A stretch of 26,674 bases of DNA. Source: Asterionellopsis glacialis. Lineage: Eukaryota; Bacillariophyta; Plagiogrammaphyceae; Rhaphoneidales; Asterionellopsidaceae. Numbering within the stretch: the first letter of the stretch is position 1; every line of letters begins with the position of its first letter. The position numbers were made by a program, and so were the translations under genes. The stretch covers positions 1 to 26,674 of the forward strand of contig WKLE02001432.1 in NCBI GenBank assembly GCA_014885115.2, in the 5' to 3' direction. The notes beneath the pieces were generated by a model, which saw only the letters and a list, made by a program, of their open reading frames with translations, ran no database searches and was not told where the DNA came from. Below, in pieces: positions 1 to 9,927 of the stretch.

Positions 1-1061
1 CAGACTTTTGCTTCCATTGCCTTTAAAAGCCTTTCTGATGGGGTGCTATGTTCAGTATGGCAGAGACCTTATGGTTAAGTGGTCTTATGACCTTGCAACA
101 TACGTGGAATCCAAGATAGTCCGTTTTGGTTTGTTCAAAGAAGGATTTCTTGGCATTGATTTTAAGTCCCACTTCCTGTAGTCGTAGTAGTACCAGGTCC
201 ATTTTATGTAGATGGTCTTTAAAATTGTCCGTTGTAAGGAGCAATAGATCATCAATGTACATCATGAGTACAAATTCTAGTCTGCACATAAGTTTGCCCA
301 TCTTCTCTTGGAAAATGTCAGCTGAACTTGCTACTCCCATGGGTAAGCATAAGTATTCATACTTGCCCCATGGTAGGAGGATGGTACATAACTTACTAGC
401 ATCTACATCTAGTCGAATGTGATAGTATCCCATATTTAAGTCTAGAGATGATGCATATGAGAAACCTTCAGGTTTTGTAAGTAATTCCTGAATATATGGA
501 ATAGGGAACAGATGTCACATGATACACTTGTTCAATTTCCTGAAGTCAGAAATAAATCTGATAGTATCATTTTTCTTAGTCCATGGGAAGCTAGGCACTG
601 CCTATTCTGAATTGTAAACTCTTTGTAGTACTCCTATGTGTACTAGCCAGTCTACCTCTTCTCTGAGTAGTTGGTTGTAGACTTGAGGTACCAGATAGGC
701 TTTACCATGATATGGTTTGTTGCCTTCTTTGATTTCAATACTCACCGGGTCAATGTTCCACATGCCTAGAGTACCGTCAAATAGAGGTTTTGTATTTCTT
801 AAGTAGTGCATTTAAGGCCATATTGTCCTTAGGAGGCAGATGCCAGAACAATCTTGTTACTTTTCAAGATCAGCCTTGTCATACATGGCGGCCAGTAACC
901 TGGTCATGTGATCAGTGGCTTCACATACTTGTTTAGGCTTGGTGAGATCCTGTTGCATACTGTAGGATTCCTCAATCTCATAATTAGTTGATTTCATTAC
1001 GCACTGTTTCTAGTCAAATATCATACCTAGTTCTTCTAGGAGCTTGCATCTGATTGTCATA
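1..1061 (-). pseudogene. Ty3/gypsy pol fragment: protease-RT linker and reverse transcriptase, cut by the window edge
   Basis: This is the 3' part of the gypsy element whose gag and protease lie at 9350-10891. Reading leftward, 1061-960 carries LLEELGMIFD, the linker motif that follows the protease. Next come an AAMYDKADLEK segment (about 900-860) and, from 811, LFDGTLGMW and KPYHGKAYLVPQV, the usual start of the RT. SDFRKLNK lies near 550-530, LDLNMGYYHIRLD near 440-400, the palm box YIDDLLLL near 255, and LGFHV near 100. The RT runs in one frame from 811 to 23 but has two in-frame stops: TAG at 602-604, where a tryptophan is usual, and TGA at 515-517. A frameshift sits near 830 and another near 20. 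RNase H and integrase would lie beyond position 1. The enzyme would copy the element RNA to cDNA in cytoplasmic particles. This copy is dead. Confidence 0.88.
1044..1061. repeat. Target-site duplication of LINE-A, 3' copy
   Basis: The 18 bases ttgcatctgattgtcata match 9350-9367 (ttgcatctgattatcata) with one mismatch. The two copies bracket LINE-A exactly, and each has gypsy coding sequence on its outer side. Confidence 0.88.
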
Positions 1062-1186
1062 CATAACTTTTCAATTTATTTGTTAATTGCTGCAGCTACT
1101 GATAACCATAGAAATCTAGTCTACTTGCGACGACAGCCTGGACCATCAGGGTTGGGGTTTTACTTAGTGTAAAACATTTATAGTGC
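1062..1186 (-). other. LINE-A 3' UTR
   Basis: This is the 125 bp between the ORF2 stop and the target-site duplication. It holds a small perfect hairpin (gttttac at 1157-1163 and gtaaaac at 1169-1175, 5-nt loop). It ends in A-rich sequence with no clean poly(A) run and no simple-repeat tail like the one in LINE-B. The tail may have decayed. Confidence 0.6.
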
Positions 1187-2752
1187 TCAGTCTGGTTGAA
1201 ATTGAAAGTAGTGATTAATTGTCCTCACACCTTTAATTGCCCAAGATTTTACATGTTTTACGCTGTTCAGAATAACTGCTGGTTGCCATGTTGAACCCAA
1301 TTTTGTAATTGTGTTGTTGCCACGTCTGTGGTGTGTTGTTCAACAGTGTCGTACAATATATCTTTGTCCCTTGATAGAGCTTCATCTTTGAATTGGTAAA
1401 GTGCTTTCATCTTGTTGAGAGTTCTTTCTCTGGTTATAGCTTGTCATGCAGAATTATTGATGCCATGTTTTATGGAATTTCTAGTGTGCCAATAGCTAGG
1501 ATACCAAGTGAATATGATGCAACACATAGTTATTGTCCATGTCTGGCCTATTTGATGTCATTTTGGTATTATGGCGTAATGCTGGTCTTGCAGATATGAC
1601 CATTTGAGAGCAAAATGACCATACATTATTTGTATCCATTCTATTTCCAATTGAGTATCATATAAGTCAGTTAGAAGGTGTATTGACAGATCGCGTGATG
1701 ATCTGAACAAGCTTTCAATGCCAAATAAGAGGGTATCACAAATCATTGGGTCTGATTTCATCTTGTTGCATTGTGCTTGGAGCTCTTGCAAAAGGAGCTT
1801 CCACTTATGTAATAACTCAGGATGTTTGCACTGAAAGTGATGTATTGTATCTTCATCTACTGTTTTGCACGCTGGGCAATTTGGATCTGTGGTTGTGTCA
1901 TATCTGGAGACCACCAAATTGAGTGGGAGGTGAGAGTGGACTAGTTTGACAAGAACCAGATGCTTTTGGGATAGTGCCGACAATGCAGTGGAATGCGCGT
2001 TAGTATTGATGGATCAATAATGTGGTGAAGATAAATTATGACGGGTCTGAATATATTTGACTAATGCTGGGTCATGACGGGCGAACCGAATCGTTGATGG
2101 ATACTTTCTGTTGCATGTGGTCTTGTTGATGTTAAGCTGAGCTTGGTTGCATGGAAATTGGATTACTTGAGACAGGTTGGGAGGACATTTGGTTTGATGG
2201 ACCTGGCCAGCTAGATGATCGGCTTTGACATTGAGCTTAGCTGGAAGAGGTAGATTATTAAATGAACATTCATCATCATGGTGACCGTGGATGTGTAGTA
2301 GAGGATATTCTGGTAATGTAGACAGGGTGTTGCAGATCATTTGGATGACATCCCAATCGCTAGCTAGGGTTGAGTTAGCTATACTGTATGCTTGTTGTCT
2401 GATATTGTCAATACAAGTTAGTAGAGATTGCTGTCGGTATATTGCTGAAATTGAATTTTTCATTCCAGTCTATATTGTGGTATAGTCTCAGTAAATGGAG
2501 GAAAGTTACCCAAGATAAACATCCGTATGCTTCAGCTCACATTGAATTACCCACGGAACATCCATATGCCCATCCCAAGCAAGAGATAATATGTGTGCCT
2601 TGACTTGTAGCCACAACCCAGCCAAACGTGCCATTGCCCAAGTTAGATACTGAGCCATCACTTGTTATTATTATGGAGTGAAAGGTAATGAGTTGGACAA
2701 TGTCCTCTATAGGACCATGAGTCGTAGGTATCTTAGTAGCTGTTTTGACCAT
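1187..2752 (-). pseudogene. LINE-A ORF2: RNase H and zinc-type C-terminal domain
   Basis: The RNase H residues can all be traced: TSDGS (first aspartate, near 2660), AEAYG (glutamate, just after a TGA at 2537-2539), TCIDN (second aspartate, near 2415), GHHDDE (histidine, near 2280) and NVKADHLA (last aspartate, near 2220). The chain is cut by that stop and by a frameshift near 2465. The tail at 1983-1558 carries CPACKTVDEDTIHHFQC, a CxxC...HxxxC putative zinc-binding motif that is usual after RNase H in these elements. A further conserved-looking segment (MKALYQFKDEALSRDKDILY, near 1410-1350) lies in another frame before the final stop. RNase H would remove the RNA strand after reverse transcription. 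Confidence 0.8.
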
Positions 2753-3952
2753 TCTGGCTGTGTCTCAATGAATTCTGTGAAGGAATTGTGACTAGGAATG
2801 ACAGAGTATCTTCTAGGAAATATGTTGGAGATATGCCATCCATGTAATTGCTGTGTAGGATCAACTGGAATGCTAGTATCAGGTACTGTGTCTGTGGTAA
2901 ATGAGGTCTGATGATATAACCCGTCTGCGCTTTTTCCACATTGAATATATTTGGAATGGTTTTGGATGTATAAGGACTGATCTTTTTGATTGAAATAAGC
3001 GGGCCAGCGTTGGCGTAAGGCGCTGGGTTTATATACTAGCCACTCAGTTAGTGGCTGATGAAGTTGTTCTTGTTTTGAGGAGAATAATTTGCATGCTTGC
3101 CTCCAAGCTCGCCATGATGTGTCATCTGGGCGTTGTTGACGGAATTCTCTAAATTGTGTCCTATTAGAATCAATGAGGAGAACTCCAGCTAAAATTTCTG
3201 GTCTTAAATGAGTACCAGATGCTGAAGTAATATCAGAAATAGTGATTGCTTGAAGATAGCCTACAGTAATTGATGGAACGAATTTTGTGAGGTTTGAAGT
3301 TGGATTGTGTGAGAACTATGTCCATGATGCATTTATCATGTTTCCATTGTGGTTGATTTTGTGCGTTGGTTAACAAGGAGATCATGCCATTGAATGTAGA
3401 TAATAATGTACGGAGTGAGTGGAACCATTTTGCTTCAAGATGGGGAAGCGGTAGCGTAGTGTTCTCTACTAAAGGTGAATAGCTTGTTCCCGTCTGAGCC
3501 ATAATCCACAAGAAGTTGATTTCTAAGAGTTGTGAAATAGATGAATCAGATCTCCAGTGTTTCAGGAATAATTCTATTTGGCCAATCCCTTGGATATCGT
3601 AGAGGTGTCTCCAAGCCAAGCCGCCTAGAGCTTTTTGGTCCAAAGACTATTGCTTGTTTAGTATTTCTGTTAAAGCCAGCTTTAGCCAGTAGTATTCTTG
3701 TTGGTTTGTGCTGGATAGAAATTAAATCTTGTTCCTTAAAGTGGCTTAGTGGTAAGATATATCTGACACTTGGTAAGAATATGGCGTAATAATAAATCCA
3801 GGTGTCTTGTCTTTGAAAGGGGCTGGATTGTATGACTTCAAGGTGTCTGTTGCTTTTTTCATGAAGGGCTAATAATTGAGTTACTTGATTACCACTGGGT
3901 GATTTGAAACAGCCCAGGGTTTCATGGTCTTTATAGGGAGATAGTCGTGATA

Positions 3953-5300
3953 TTAAGGAATTGATATTTTTAATTTGGGGAATTCATTGTGTAGGGTTGG
4001 TTCTCCTTTGGGAGTAAATTGGTAATCAGAGACATGGTAGAGACATTTGGAAAGTTCTAGATCACCCCTGGATTGCCATAATAGTTTGTTCCAAAGGTGG
4101 GCATCGTGTTGCATCCGAGAAAACAGTGTTCTAATATCTTTGTTTGGTGCTATAGCGTTACAGTATCCTGTACTGTCATCAACAAAGCCAATCATACTTA
4201 TATGAAGCTTGTGTCTATTATTGATGGAATAGAAATTAGCTCCATACGATTTTGAATTATGGCGGTTGAACAAGGTCGCCTGCAGATTGCCACAAGAGTT
4301 TGTTCCAAAGATGAGCATCGTGTTGCATCTGAGAGAAAAGTGTGCTTATGTTGTCGTTCGGAGCTGTAGCATTACAGTATCCTGTGCTGTTGCCGACAAA
4401 GCCAATCATACTTATATGGAGCTTGTGTTTGTTATTGATGGAGTAGAAGGTGGTGCCATGTGCCTTCAAGTTATGGCAGTCAAACAAGACGCTGCTGATG
4501 AATACCCAGATGACGGGAGAATTACTGCTTCCTTGGCCTGATCCATACATAAGAAATTTGTTGCAGTGTTTGTAATGGGTGTCAGACAATCCTAGTGATG
4601 TTTTTAATTTGTATTTGGCTTCTAGCAGGGTTTTTGCCATGACATAACAGATGTTATTGAGAGTACCAAATGATTGGCTTGTGATGGAAGCTATAGATGG
4701 GAGAATTCTGTCATAACAGGCGGTTGCATCATTTGCAAACTTTATAGATGAGTATCTTGTTAGTCGGGAGTATTCTTGGATTTGCTCTTCAATAAATACT
4801 AGATCATGTGCCGTTCTACCTGGCCTTCCTCCAAACTGACCAGGATTGATAACTCCAGCGTCTTCTGCCTGGTGCATGGATTTCCTCCAGCTTGTGCTGA
4901 GAAGGAGGTAATAGTCTGACTCATACAAGTGAATGACTTGAAGTCGGTGTATATGTGTATCTCCTGTTTTTTTCTAGTATCATAATGTTAACTATATTTT
5001 GCCATCTTTTGTATGAATATCCTGTGGTCAAGGAGTAATTGATCACTTTTGTGCGTGTGTCTAACAGAAAGTGGCGTTTGGTTTCAAGGGCTGCATAGGT
5101 TTCTTCGTTGGATTGTGGGATATCATGAGGTTTGATTAAAGCATGGTAATGACCTAGATGGATTCCAGATGGGGATGTAGATGTTGATTCTTTCCAGTGC
5201 CTAATTTTTGAAACAAAGGAATGGATAGACATTTCTGGGGTGTCTTTTGGTGGTTCTATTCTGTATTGTAGTTGTTGAATAAATAGATTCGTTATGTCCT
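3953..5300 (-). pseudogene. LINE-A ORF2: reverse transcriptase domain with an internal repeat of the palm
   Basis: At 5232-4921 the N-terminal RT motifs are visible (RHWKESTSTSPSGIHLGHYH, then GYSYKRWQNIVNIMI). After a frameshift near 4925 come QFGGRPGRTAHDLV, motif A NDATACYDRI (near 4730) and motif B GSGQGSSNSPVIW (near 4540-4500). The catalytic motif C region is present twice because of a 214-bp direct repeat. The upstream copy reads FVGNSTG, with both aspartates lost. The downstream copy, in another frame, keeps FVDDSTG. RT would copy the element RNA at the nicked target. A protein read straight through would hit the mutated copy and then stop. Confidence 0.83.
4063..4490. repeat. 214-bp direct repeat inside the LINE-A RT
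   Basis: Two adjacent units (about 4063-4276 and 4277-4490) align at a constant offset of 214 with no indel. Over 4071-4275 I counted 42 mismatches in 205 positions, about 80% identity. Because 214 is not a multiple of three, the second unit is read in a different frame. Of the 42 mismatches, 27 fall at third codon positions, 8 at first and 7 at second. Both units encode FYSINNxHKLHISMIGFV and QHDAHLWNKLLWQS. Confidence 0.88.
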
Positions 5301-5883
5301 CGATATTGGTGCTGTTATAGTCACCTTCTAATATTAGGTCCGATACTTTGCCAATGCCTGAGAATGGTATTTATTCTTTCAGGGGGGAGACATTGAATGG
5401 AGTTGATTTGGCTTGGCCGAAGTGGTTTTGATTGCGCTGGAGAATATATTCATTGATCTCTGAAGGTTCTGTGACTTCTAGCCAATTGTTGCATTCTTTT
5501 GGGTTGGTATTGGGGATGGCAGGCAATCTGATAGAGTTAATCCCGCTGTTGTTGTCCTTTTTCCTGAAGATTCGTAATTTTGTGAATAATTGTTTGATTT
5601 CCCTGCATTTCCTCAGATTTCTCAACATAATCAACTTATGTTTGTCATCTTCCAAATCAGCGGTAAGCAGATCGTCTTCTAATTGTTGGGCGTAGCGTTA
5701 AGACTCTGTTTTTGCTAATTTCTTGATAAGCGCCCGTTGGTTTTTTAACATCTTACAGCATTTGTTTTTATCCAAGGTTGCAGTGTCTGAAGTTATACAT
5801 TGTTTTTGTTGGGCTATCTGTGTATGATCTGATGAATGATTTTTTAATAAGAATAGTAACTTTTGGAGTTTGTTGTATTTAAC

Positions 5884-6990
5884 TCATGCCTTGTAAATCA
5901 GTTTAGATTGTGGTGGGCGATGTGGAATACTGACAAACTTCTTGGTGCTTAATGAAGCCTGCATGATTAGTGAATCTATCTTGTCTGCTGTTCGAATTGA
6001 ATCTTTGGATGGTGGAGCAAGTTTCATGAGCATATTTCCGACGTTGTTTGCTAAGAGATGAGAGTACATTTTTTCCACATATAGTCTGTTTGATTTCCGA
6101 TTTTTGCTGTGCATGCCTCTGGAGGCAATTGGAGCTAGCAGAGATGTTGGATTATTGAAGAGAGTTGTTGTCACAAACTCGATAAAGAGGCCTCTGTGGT
6201 TGGATTGTATCCTATAATGAAACAGTTTGTAGCCTGCTCAAACTATAGATTTGGAAAAACCTTCGGTGCAGAGAATGTAATTGATACGTTTTTGGCCTCT
6301 TGAATATGTGTTAAATTTCGAGGTTTGGAGATGATAATACATGATGTCTTGCAAGTGAAATTCTTGGGCGAGTTTTGTTATGCCTTTTTGGTTGGCTCCA
6401 AATTTTTCATTAAAATTGCCGGCTACTAAAATCTCTTGGTTTTTATGAGAATTGATGTTCTGTAGTAATTTGTGTAATTCGTGGCAAAAATGGTGTCAGG
6501 GGTGGGTAATTTCATGTTGTTGTTGTTTTAATAAAGATGTTTGTTGAGCAAAGGCTGTCATTGTGTTGAACTTGTCAGTCAGCGAAGAATTGTTGCATAC
6601 TTGGTAAATAAACGCAATATGGATTGTTTTATCTTTACCATTTAGTGACCAATGAATCCATTGTCGTAAAGGATCGGAGGTGCAGGATTTGATTTGCCCT
6701 GTAACATTCCCTGTTGTCCAGCTTATTAGTCCTCCTGGTTTGTAATTTGTTGTGGATGGAATGCAAGTACTGGAAATTTTGCACTTGTAGTGTTTGTTGT
6801 ACTTCCTAAGGGTATCATGGATTTGTTGTCTTATGTGGTATTTTGTATTGTCCAAATTTGTTTCTATTAGAGCTACAATGTTGGAGTTAATTTAAGTCCT
6901 TTCCGTGGCTACAGCGTTGAGTTCACTGCCGTTTGAGTTGATCTGGATGCCATTCACGTTTTGTATATATAATCTAGTTGTTTTGGATGT
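5884..6990 (-). pseudogene. LINE-A ORF2: APE-like endonuclease domain
   Basis: The domain begins with RLYIQNVNGIQ, followed by NIVALIETNLD, which supplies the expected catalytic glutamate. YKPGGLISWTTGNVTGQI, AFIYQVCNN and ILVAGNFNEKFG follow; in the last of these the usual GDFN is GNFN. Then come YSRGQKRINYIL, where the usual RIDY is RINY, and SNHRGLFIEF, where the usual SDHR is SNHR. Three aspartates normally present in this family are therefore asparagine here. This can be checked by alignment and suggests decay. The enzyme would nick target DNA to prime reverse transcription. One in-frame TAA lies near 6890, and the reading changes frame between 6496 and 6180. Confidence 0.78.
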
Positions 6991-7221
6991 TTTGTTTTCA
7001 GGCATTTTATTGCCAATTTCTTGATAATGTTTATATAAGGTAGTTGATGGTGGAAGTATCCAATCTTGGATATTTGAGTTTGAGTAATGTTTTGTAAAAG
7101 TGGTTGGTGTGTGGGATATTGTGTTGTGATTGTGTTTGTATACTTGAGATGGAATTAGGTATGAGTTAGTATCTGATCAGAGAAAGGAATGTATGGGTTG
7201 CCCAAAAAACTGAGGGATGCT

Positions 7222-7226
7222 CATTA
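7222..7226 (-). promoter_or_regulatory. TAATG stop/start overlap joining LINE-A ORF1 and ORF2
   Basis: On the minus strand ORF1 ends ...act ttg aaa TAA, and ORF2 begins ATG agc atc cct cag. The last A of the stop is the first base of the start. The same UAAUG overlap is known in the insect non-LTR element SART1, where ORF2 is made by termination and reinitiation. By analogy, ORF2 translation here would be coupled to ORF1 termination. Confidence 0.75.
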
Positions 7227-9223
7227 TTTCAAAGTTCCTGTTTTGGATTGGGTTTTCCTTGGTTCGGTGGGAGTGTTGTAGATTTCTGGGTGGGATTCAG
7301 GGGATTCAGTTGTTGCTTCTGTTGCTGAGTCTGCAGAGGAGAAGTCGCATTCCACATTTTTAGGTAGTTTTCATACTGGGGATCTGATAGGTGATTCGTT
7401 CATGGATTTTGAATCTTGGAGAGCATCGAATTGAGCTTTGACAGAGGTGTGAACGCATTGGGAGACTTCCTGAAGTAATTTACTCATGAAGTGAGTTTTA
7501 CAGTCCTCCAGTTCTTTAGTGCAATGTAATTTGTCTTCTTCTTGTTGCTTTTTAATGCTTTGATTTCGTCTTGCGCAGATTTGTGTTGTTGTATGAGAGT
7601 TTTTAAGTGCAAATCTATATCGCGTCCAGATGCTTTGATCATAGAGTGGATCTCGGTTTTCATCAATGCTATAGTTGCAATTGGTTAGAATACAGGGATC
7701 TTGCTGAGTTATTTGTCACTGCATTTGCGTATGATGGTTTGGAATGCTGGGCGGATCTAGATCCTAAGGAGGAAATCTTGTCACCGTAGGTGATATGAAC
7801 ATTTTGTTGTTTGCACTGATTGGTGGTTATGCTTGCATTGTTTGGAGCATTGTCTGACGACAAGCTGGAGAGAGGTGGGATAAAAATTGCGCTTCCTGGC
7901 TTGATTCGTGTGTAATATGTTTCGGCTGTGCTGAGTTCAGATACTTTGGATTGTGCATCTTGATTTTGCAGGAATTGATAAGAATTTGTGTTGATTTGAG
8001 ATATGAACTGTTGTACAGTTTTGATTGGGAATACTTCTTCAAGATGAGGTTTAAGATTCTTGATGGTTTCAATGGCTTCGTCAAGATATGAGTCAAAGAA
8101 GATGAGGAGGAAGCCGCTACTACCTCTGCTTTCAATGGAATGAAACAGTGGACCATTGGTTTCTTTAGATTTTTTAGTTAATAATTGTTTGTGAATTGAT
8201 AATGAGGATTGGACTGGTCGGTTGGGATGTTGATTGGTAGGTAGTTTGGTGAAGATATCGGAATATCCATAGATGGATCGTTTGTGTAGTCTGGGAATGA
8301 ATTGATTGTGTTTGTTTGCATGAGCGATAACTGCTTCGTTTGAAATTAGTTTTGTGATTCCTTGAAAAGGGATGACTTTGATGTGACGAAGAGGAGAAAT
8401 TAATTTGGGGCTTGAGAATCCTCTGATCATGGCTTCCATGTAAGCTTCAATGTTGCGTACACAGTATGAGATTGAGATTGCACAAAAATTTGGATAGCAT
8501 TCAGTCCTCATCCTACACGGGATTTTCATGGACAGAAGTTGATTTCACAAGACTTTGAAGAGGAATTACCATGATGAGCTGGGACAAGTTTTTCTTAAGT
8601 TCGTCATAGCGGCTCCAATTGGGGTGGGCAAATTTTAACCATGCCAGAGTACAATTATTGGTGGTTGAGAGTTTTGTAATCCACATTTGATGTTTGTGAT
8701 GATCCGGCCATGCTTTCATTGATCCTTTAAAGGAGGTGAAGGACATGGAGGTTTTGATAAGAAGGAAAAACTTGAGGATGTTCATGTTGCTTGGTCCCTG
8801 GAAGGCGTTGGTGCCTGAAATCCATTGTTCGATGCTAGCTTTACTCATTGGTAGTTGATTAGCTTTCGTAAGTGGGTTAGATTTGTCTTCGTCTTGCCAT
8901 TTGAAGATGAGTGTTGAGTTGTCAACGGAATAAATTTGTTCCCCAAATTGCTTTTGGAGGGTAGCCGCATTCACAATGCCATTGTGGGATGGAGAAATTG
9001 TTAGATGAACTTGTAATCAGTATTTATAACAAGTGGAGCGTTCGTGGCCGAGATTTGAGTTTTTTAGGCTTGATTTTCTCTTTTTTCATTGAATTTTGAT
9101 GAAGTCGTCGGATTCTTGGTGGTCGCCTAAAGTTGTTGTTGGGATAGAGGAGGATGAAGGTCAGTTTGATGGGTTGCCGCTGTTGGTAGCGTCATCATTG
9201 TTGTCATCAGAGAGTAGCATCAT
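7224..9223 (-). pseudogene. LINE-A ORF1 protein, disrupted
   Basis: The start is the ATG pair at 9223-9218 (MMLLSDDNNDDATNSGNPSN), giving an acidic, Asn/Ser-rich N-terminus. The core at 8974-8513 includes FGEQIYSVDNSTLIFKWQD and MWITKLSTTNNCTLAWL. A one-base frame slip near 8520 leads into IPCRMRTECYPNFC and PLFHSIESRGSSGFLLIFFD (8529-7669). After another shift near 7669, a Lys/Gln-rich, probably coiled-coil stretch (IHSMIKASGRDIDLHLKTLI) leads to a Ser/Thr/Pro-rich tail ending at the TAA 7226-7224. Three in-frame stops lie in the N-terminal 100 codons. ORF1 proteins of non-LTR elements usually bind the element RNA. I see no CCHC zinc knuckle, so the RNA-binding role is inferred only. LINE-B ORF1 shares the PLFxSI...GSG segment. 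Confidence 0.75.
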
Positions 9224-9349
9224 TGGTGGATGATGAAGCTTTTGTTAAAAAGTCTTGAGTATGACAAAATGTACGGAGGGATTACAACTGTATGTTGGTG
9301 GGTGTAGGCTCTCTATCAGGTGTAAGTTTTCAGCTCCAGAAAAGAAAAG
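9224..9349 (-). other. LINE-A 5' UTR
   Basis: This 126 bp lies between the element's 5' end at the target-site duplication and the ORF1 start. It presumably contains an internal promoter, as in other non-LTR elements. No specific motif was recognised. Confidence 0.55.
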
Positions 9350-9367
9350 TTGCATCTGATTATCATA
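9350..9367. repeat. Target-site duplication of LINE-A, 5' copy
   Basis: The sequence ttgcatctgattatcata pairs with 1044-1061 (17 of 18 identical). On its right it continues in gypsy frame as ...SYDMIIRC. Confidence 0.88.
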
Positions 9368-9927
9368 TCGTATGATTGTTGACCTTTTGTCTTGTCGACA
9401 TGACATTCCCATTCAATGGCCTTACAGTCATCAATTTTGGGCAATTTGAATATTGCATGGACTTTTTGATTTGTTGAAAAATTTCTGCCCTTCGTTTTCT
9501 AAATCGTTTTGGCCACAGGTTTGCACTTAAGTTTTTCAGTAAATTTCTTATTTACAATGGTGGCTGAAGTGCCTGAGTCTAATAGTACCTTAAGTGGCTT
9601 TGCCTTCTGCCTTGGTCCTTTGCGTACTAGTATTAGCGCAAACATGACTGGGTGAGTATGCCTGGTTTTAGGCTTTTTCCTTGGGCTATGCAAGTCTCTA
9701 AAGGTGTTGCAAGACAGGTTATTAGGTGTAGAATAGTTATGTAAATGGTTTTCTATGCTAAATGCTATGGGGTTATTATCTCATTCTTCATTATTATCAA
9801 TACTTAATGTATCAAAGTTGAAGTTGTAGCATTGTTTGACATCACTATCGGTATCATCAGATTTCTTGTCGATATCATCGCGTTTGCACTTGTTTTTACT
9901 AGACGAGCCCTTAGTCAATAAGTCTTT
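9368..9927 (-). pseudogene. Ty3/gypsy aspartic protease region
   Basis: From right to left, an acidic linker (KRDDIDKKSDDTDSDVK) leads to CYNFNFDTLSIDNNEE, then a TGA near 9782. The same frame continues through DNNPIAFSIENHL and SPRKKPKTRHTHPVMFALIL to LLDSGTSATIVNKKF (near 9585-9540). That is the D(S/T)G active-site motif of retroviral-type aspartic proteases, which cleave the Gag-Pol polyprotein. A stop after VAKTI (9499-9501) interrupts the frame. It then runs on through KLPKIDDCKAIEWECHVD to DMIIRC, where LINE-A splits it. The family's partner motif LLEELG is found at about 1040, on the far side of LINE-A. Confidence 0.82.

Larger units (their letters stand above)
1187..7224 (-). pseudogene. 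LINE-A ORF2 polyprotein (endonuclease-RT-RNase H-zinc tail), disrupted
   Basis: The start is the ATG at 7224-7222, which shares its A with the ORF1 stop (TAATG) and opens MSIPQFFGQPIHSF. The end is the TGA at 1187-1189, after the conserved-looking C-terminus NSVKHVKSWAIKGVRTI. Domains in order are the endonuclease (about 6990-5884), a linker with HFGQAKSTPF (about 5420-5371), RT (about 5300-3953), a thumb/connection region with LGGLAWRHLY and LKHWRSD (about 3640-3530), RNase H (2752-2014) and a zinc-type C-terminal domain (1983-1187). About 2000 codons is usual for this layout. Breaks include a TGA soon after the start, a TAA near 6890, frameshifts near 4925, 3640 and 2465, a TGA at 2537-2539, and a 214-bp internal repeat that shifts the frame. 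Confidence 0.85.
1062..9349 (-). mobile_element. LINE-A: near full-length non-LTR retrotransposon inserted in the gypsy element
   Basis: The element is 8288 bp, bounded by an 18-bp target-site duplication, and on the minus strand reads 5' UTR (9349-9224), ORF1 (9223-7224), ORF2 (7224-1187) and 3' UTR (1186-1062). ORF2 has an APE-type endonuclease, RT, RNase H and a C-terminal CPxC...HxxxC domain, the layout of I/Ingi-like and Ambal-like non-LTR clades; the clade is not resolved here. Such elements move by target-primed reverse transcription: the endonuclease nicks genomic DNA and the RT copies the element RNA from the free 3' end. Because the 5' end seems complete, this was a full-length insertion, not a 5'-truncated one. 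Several stops and frameshifts show it is now dead. Confidence 0.87.
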
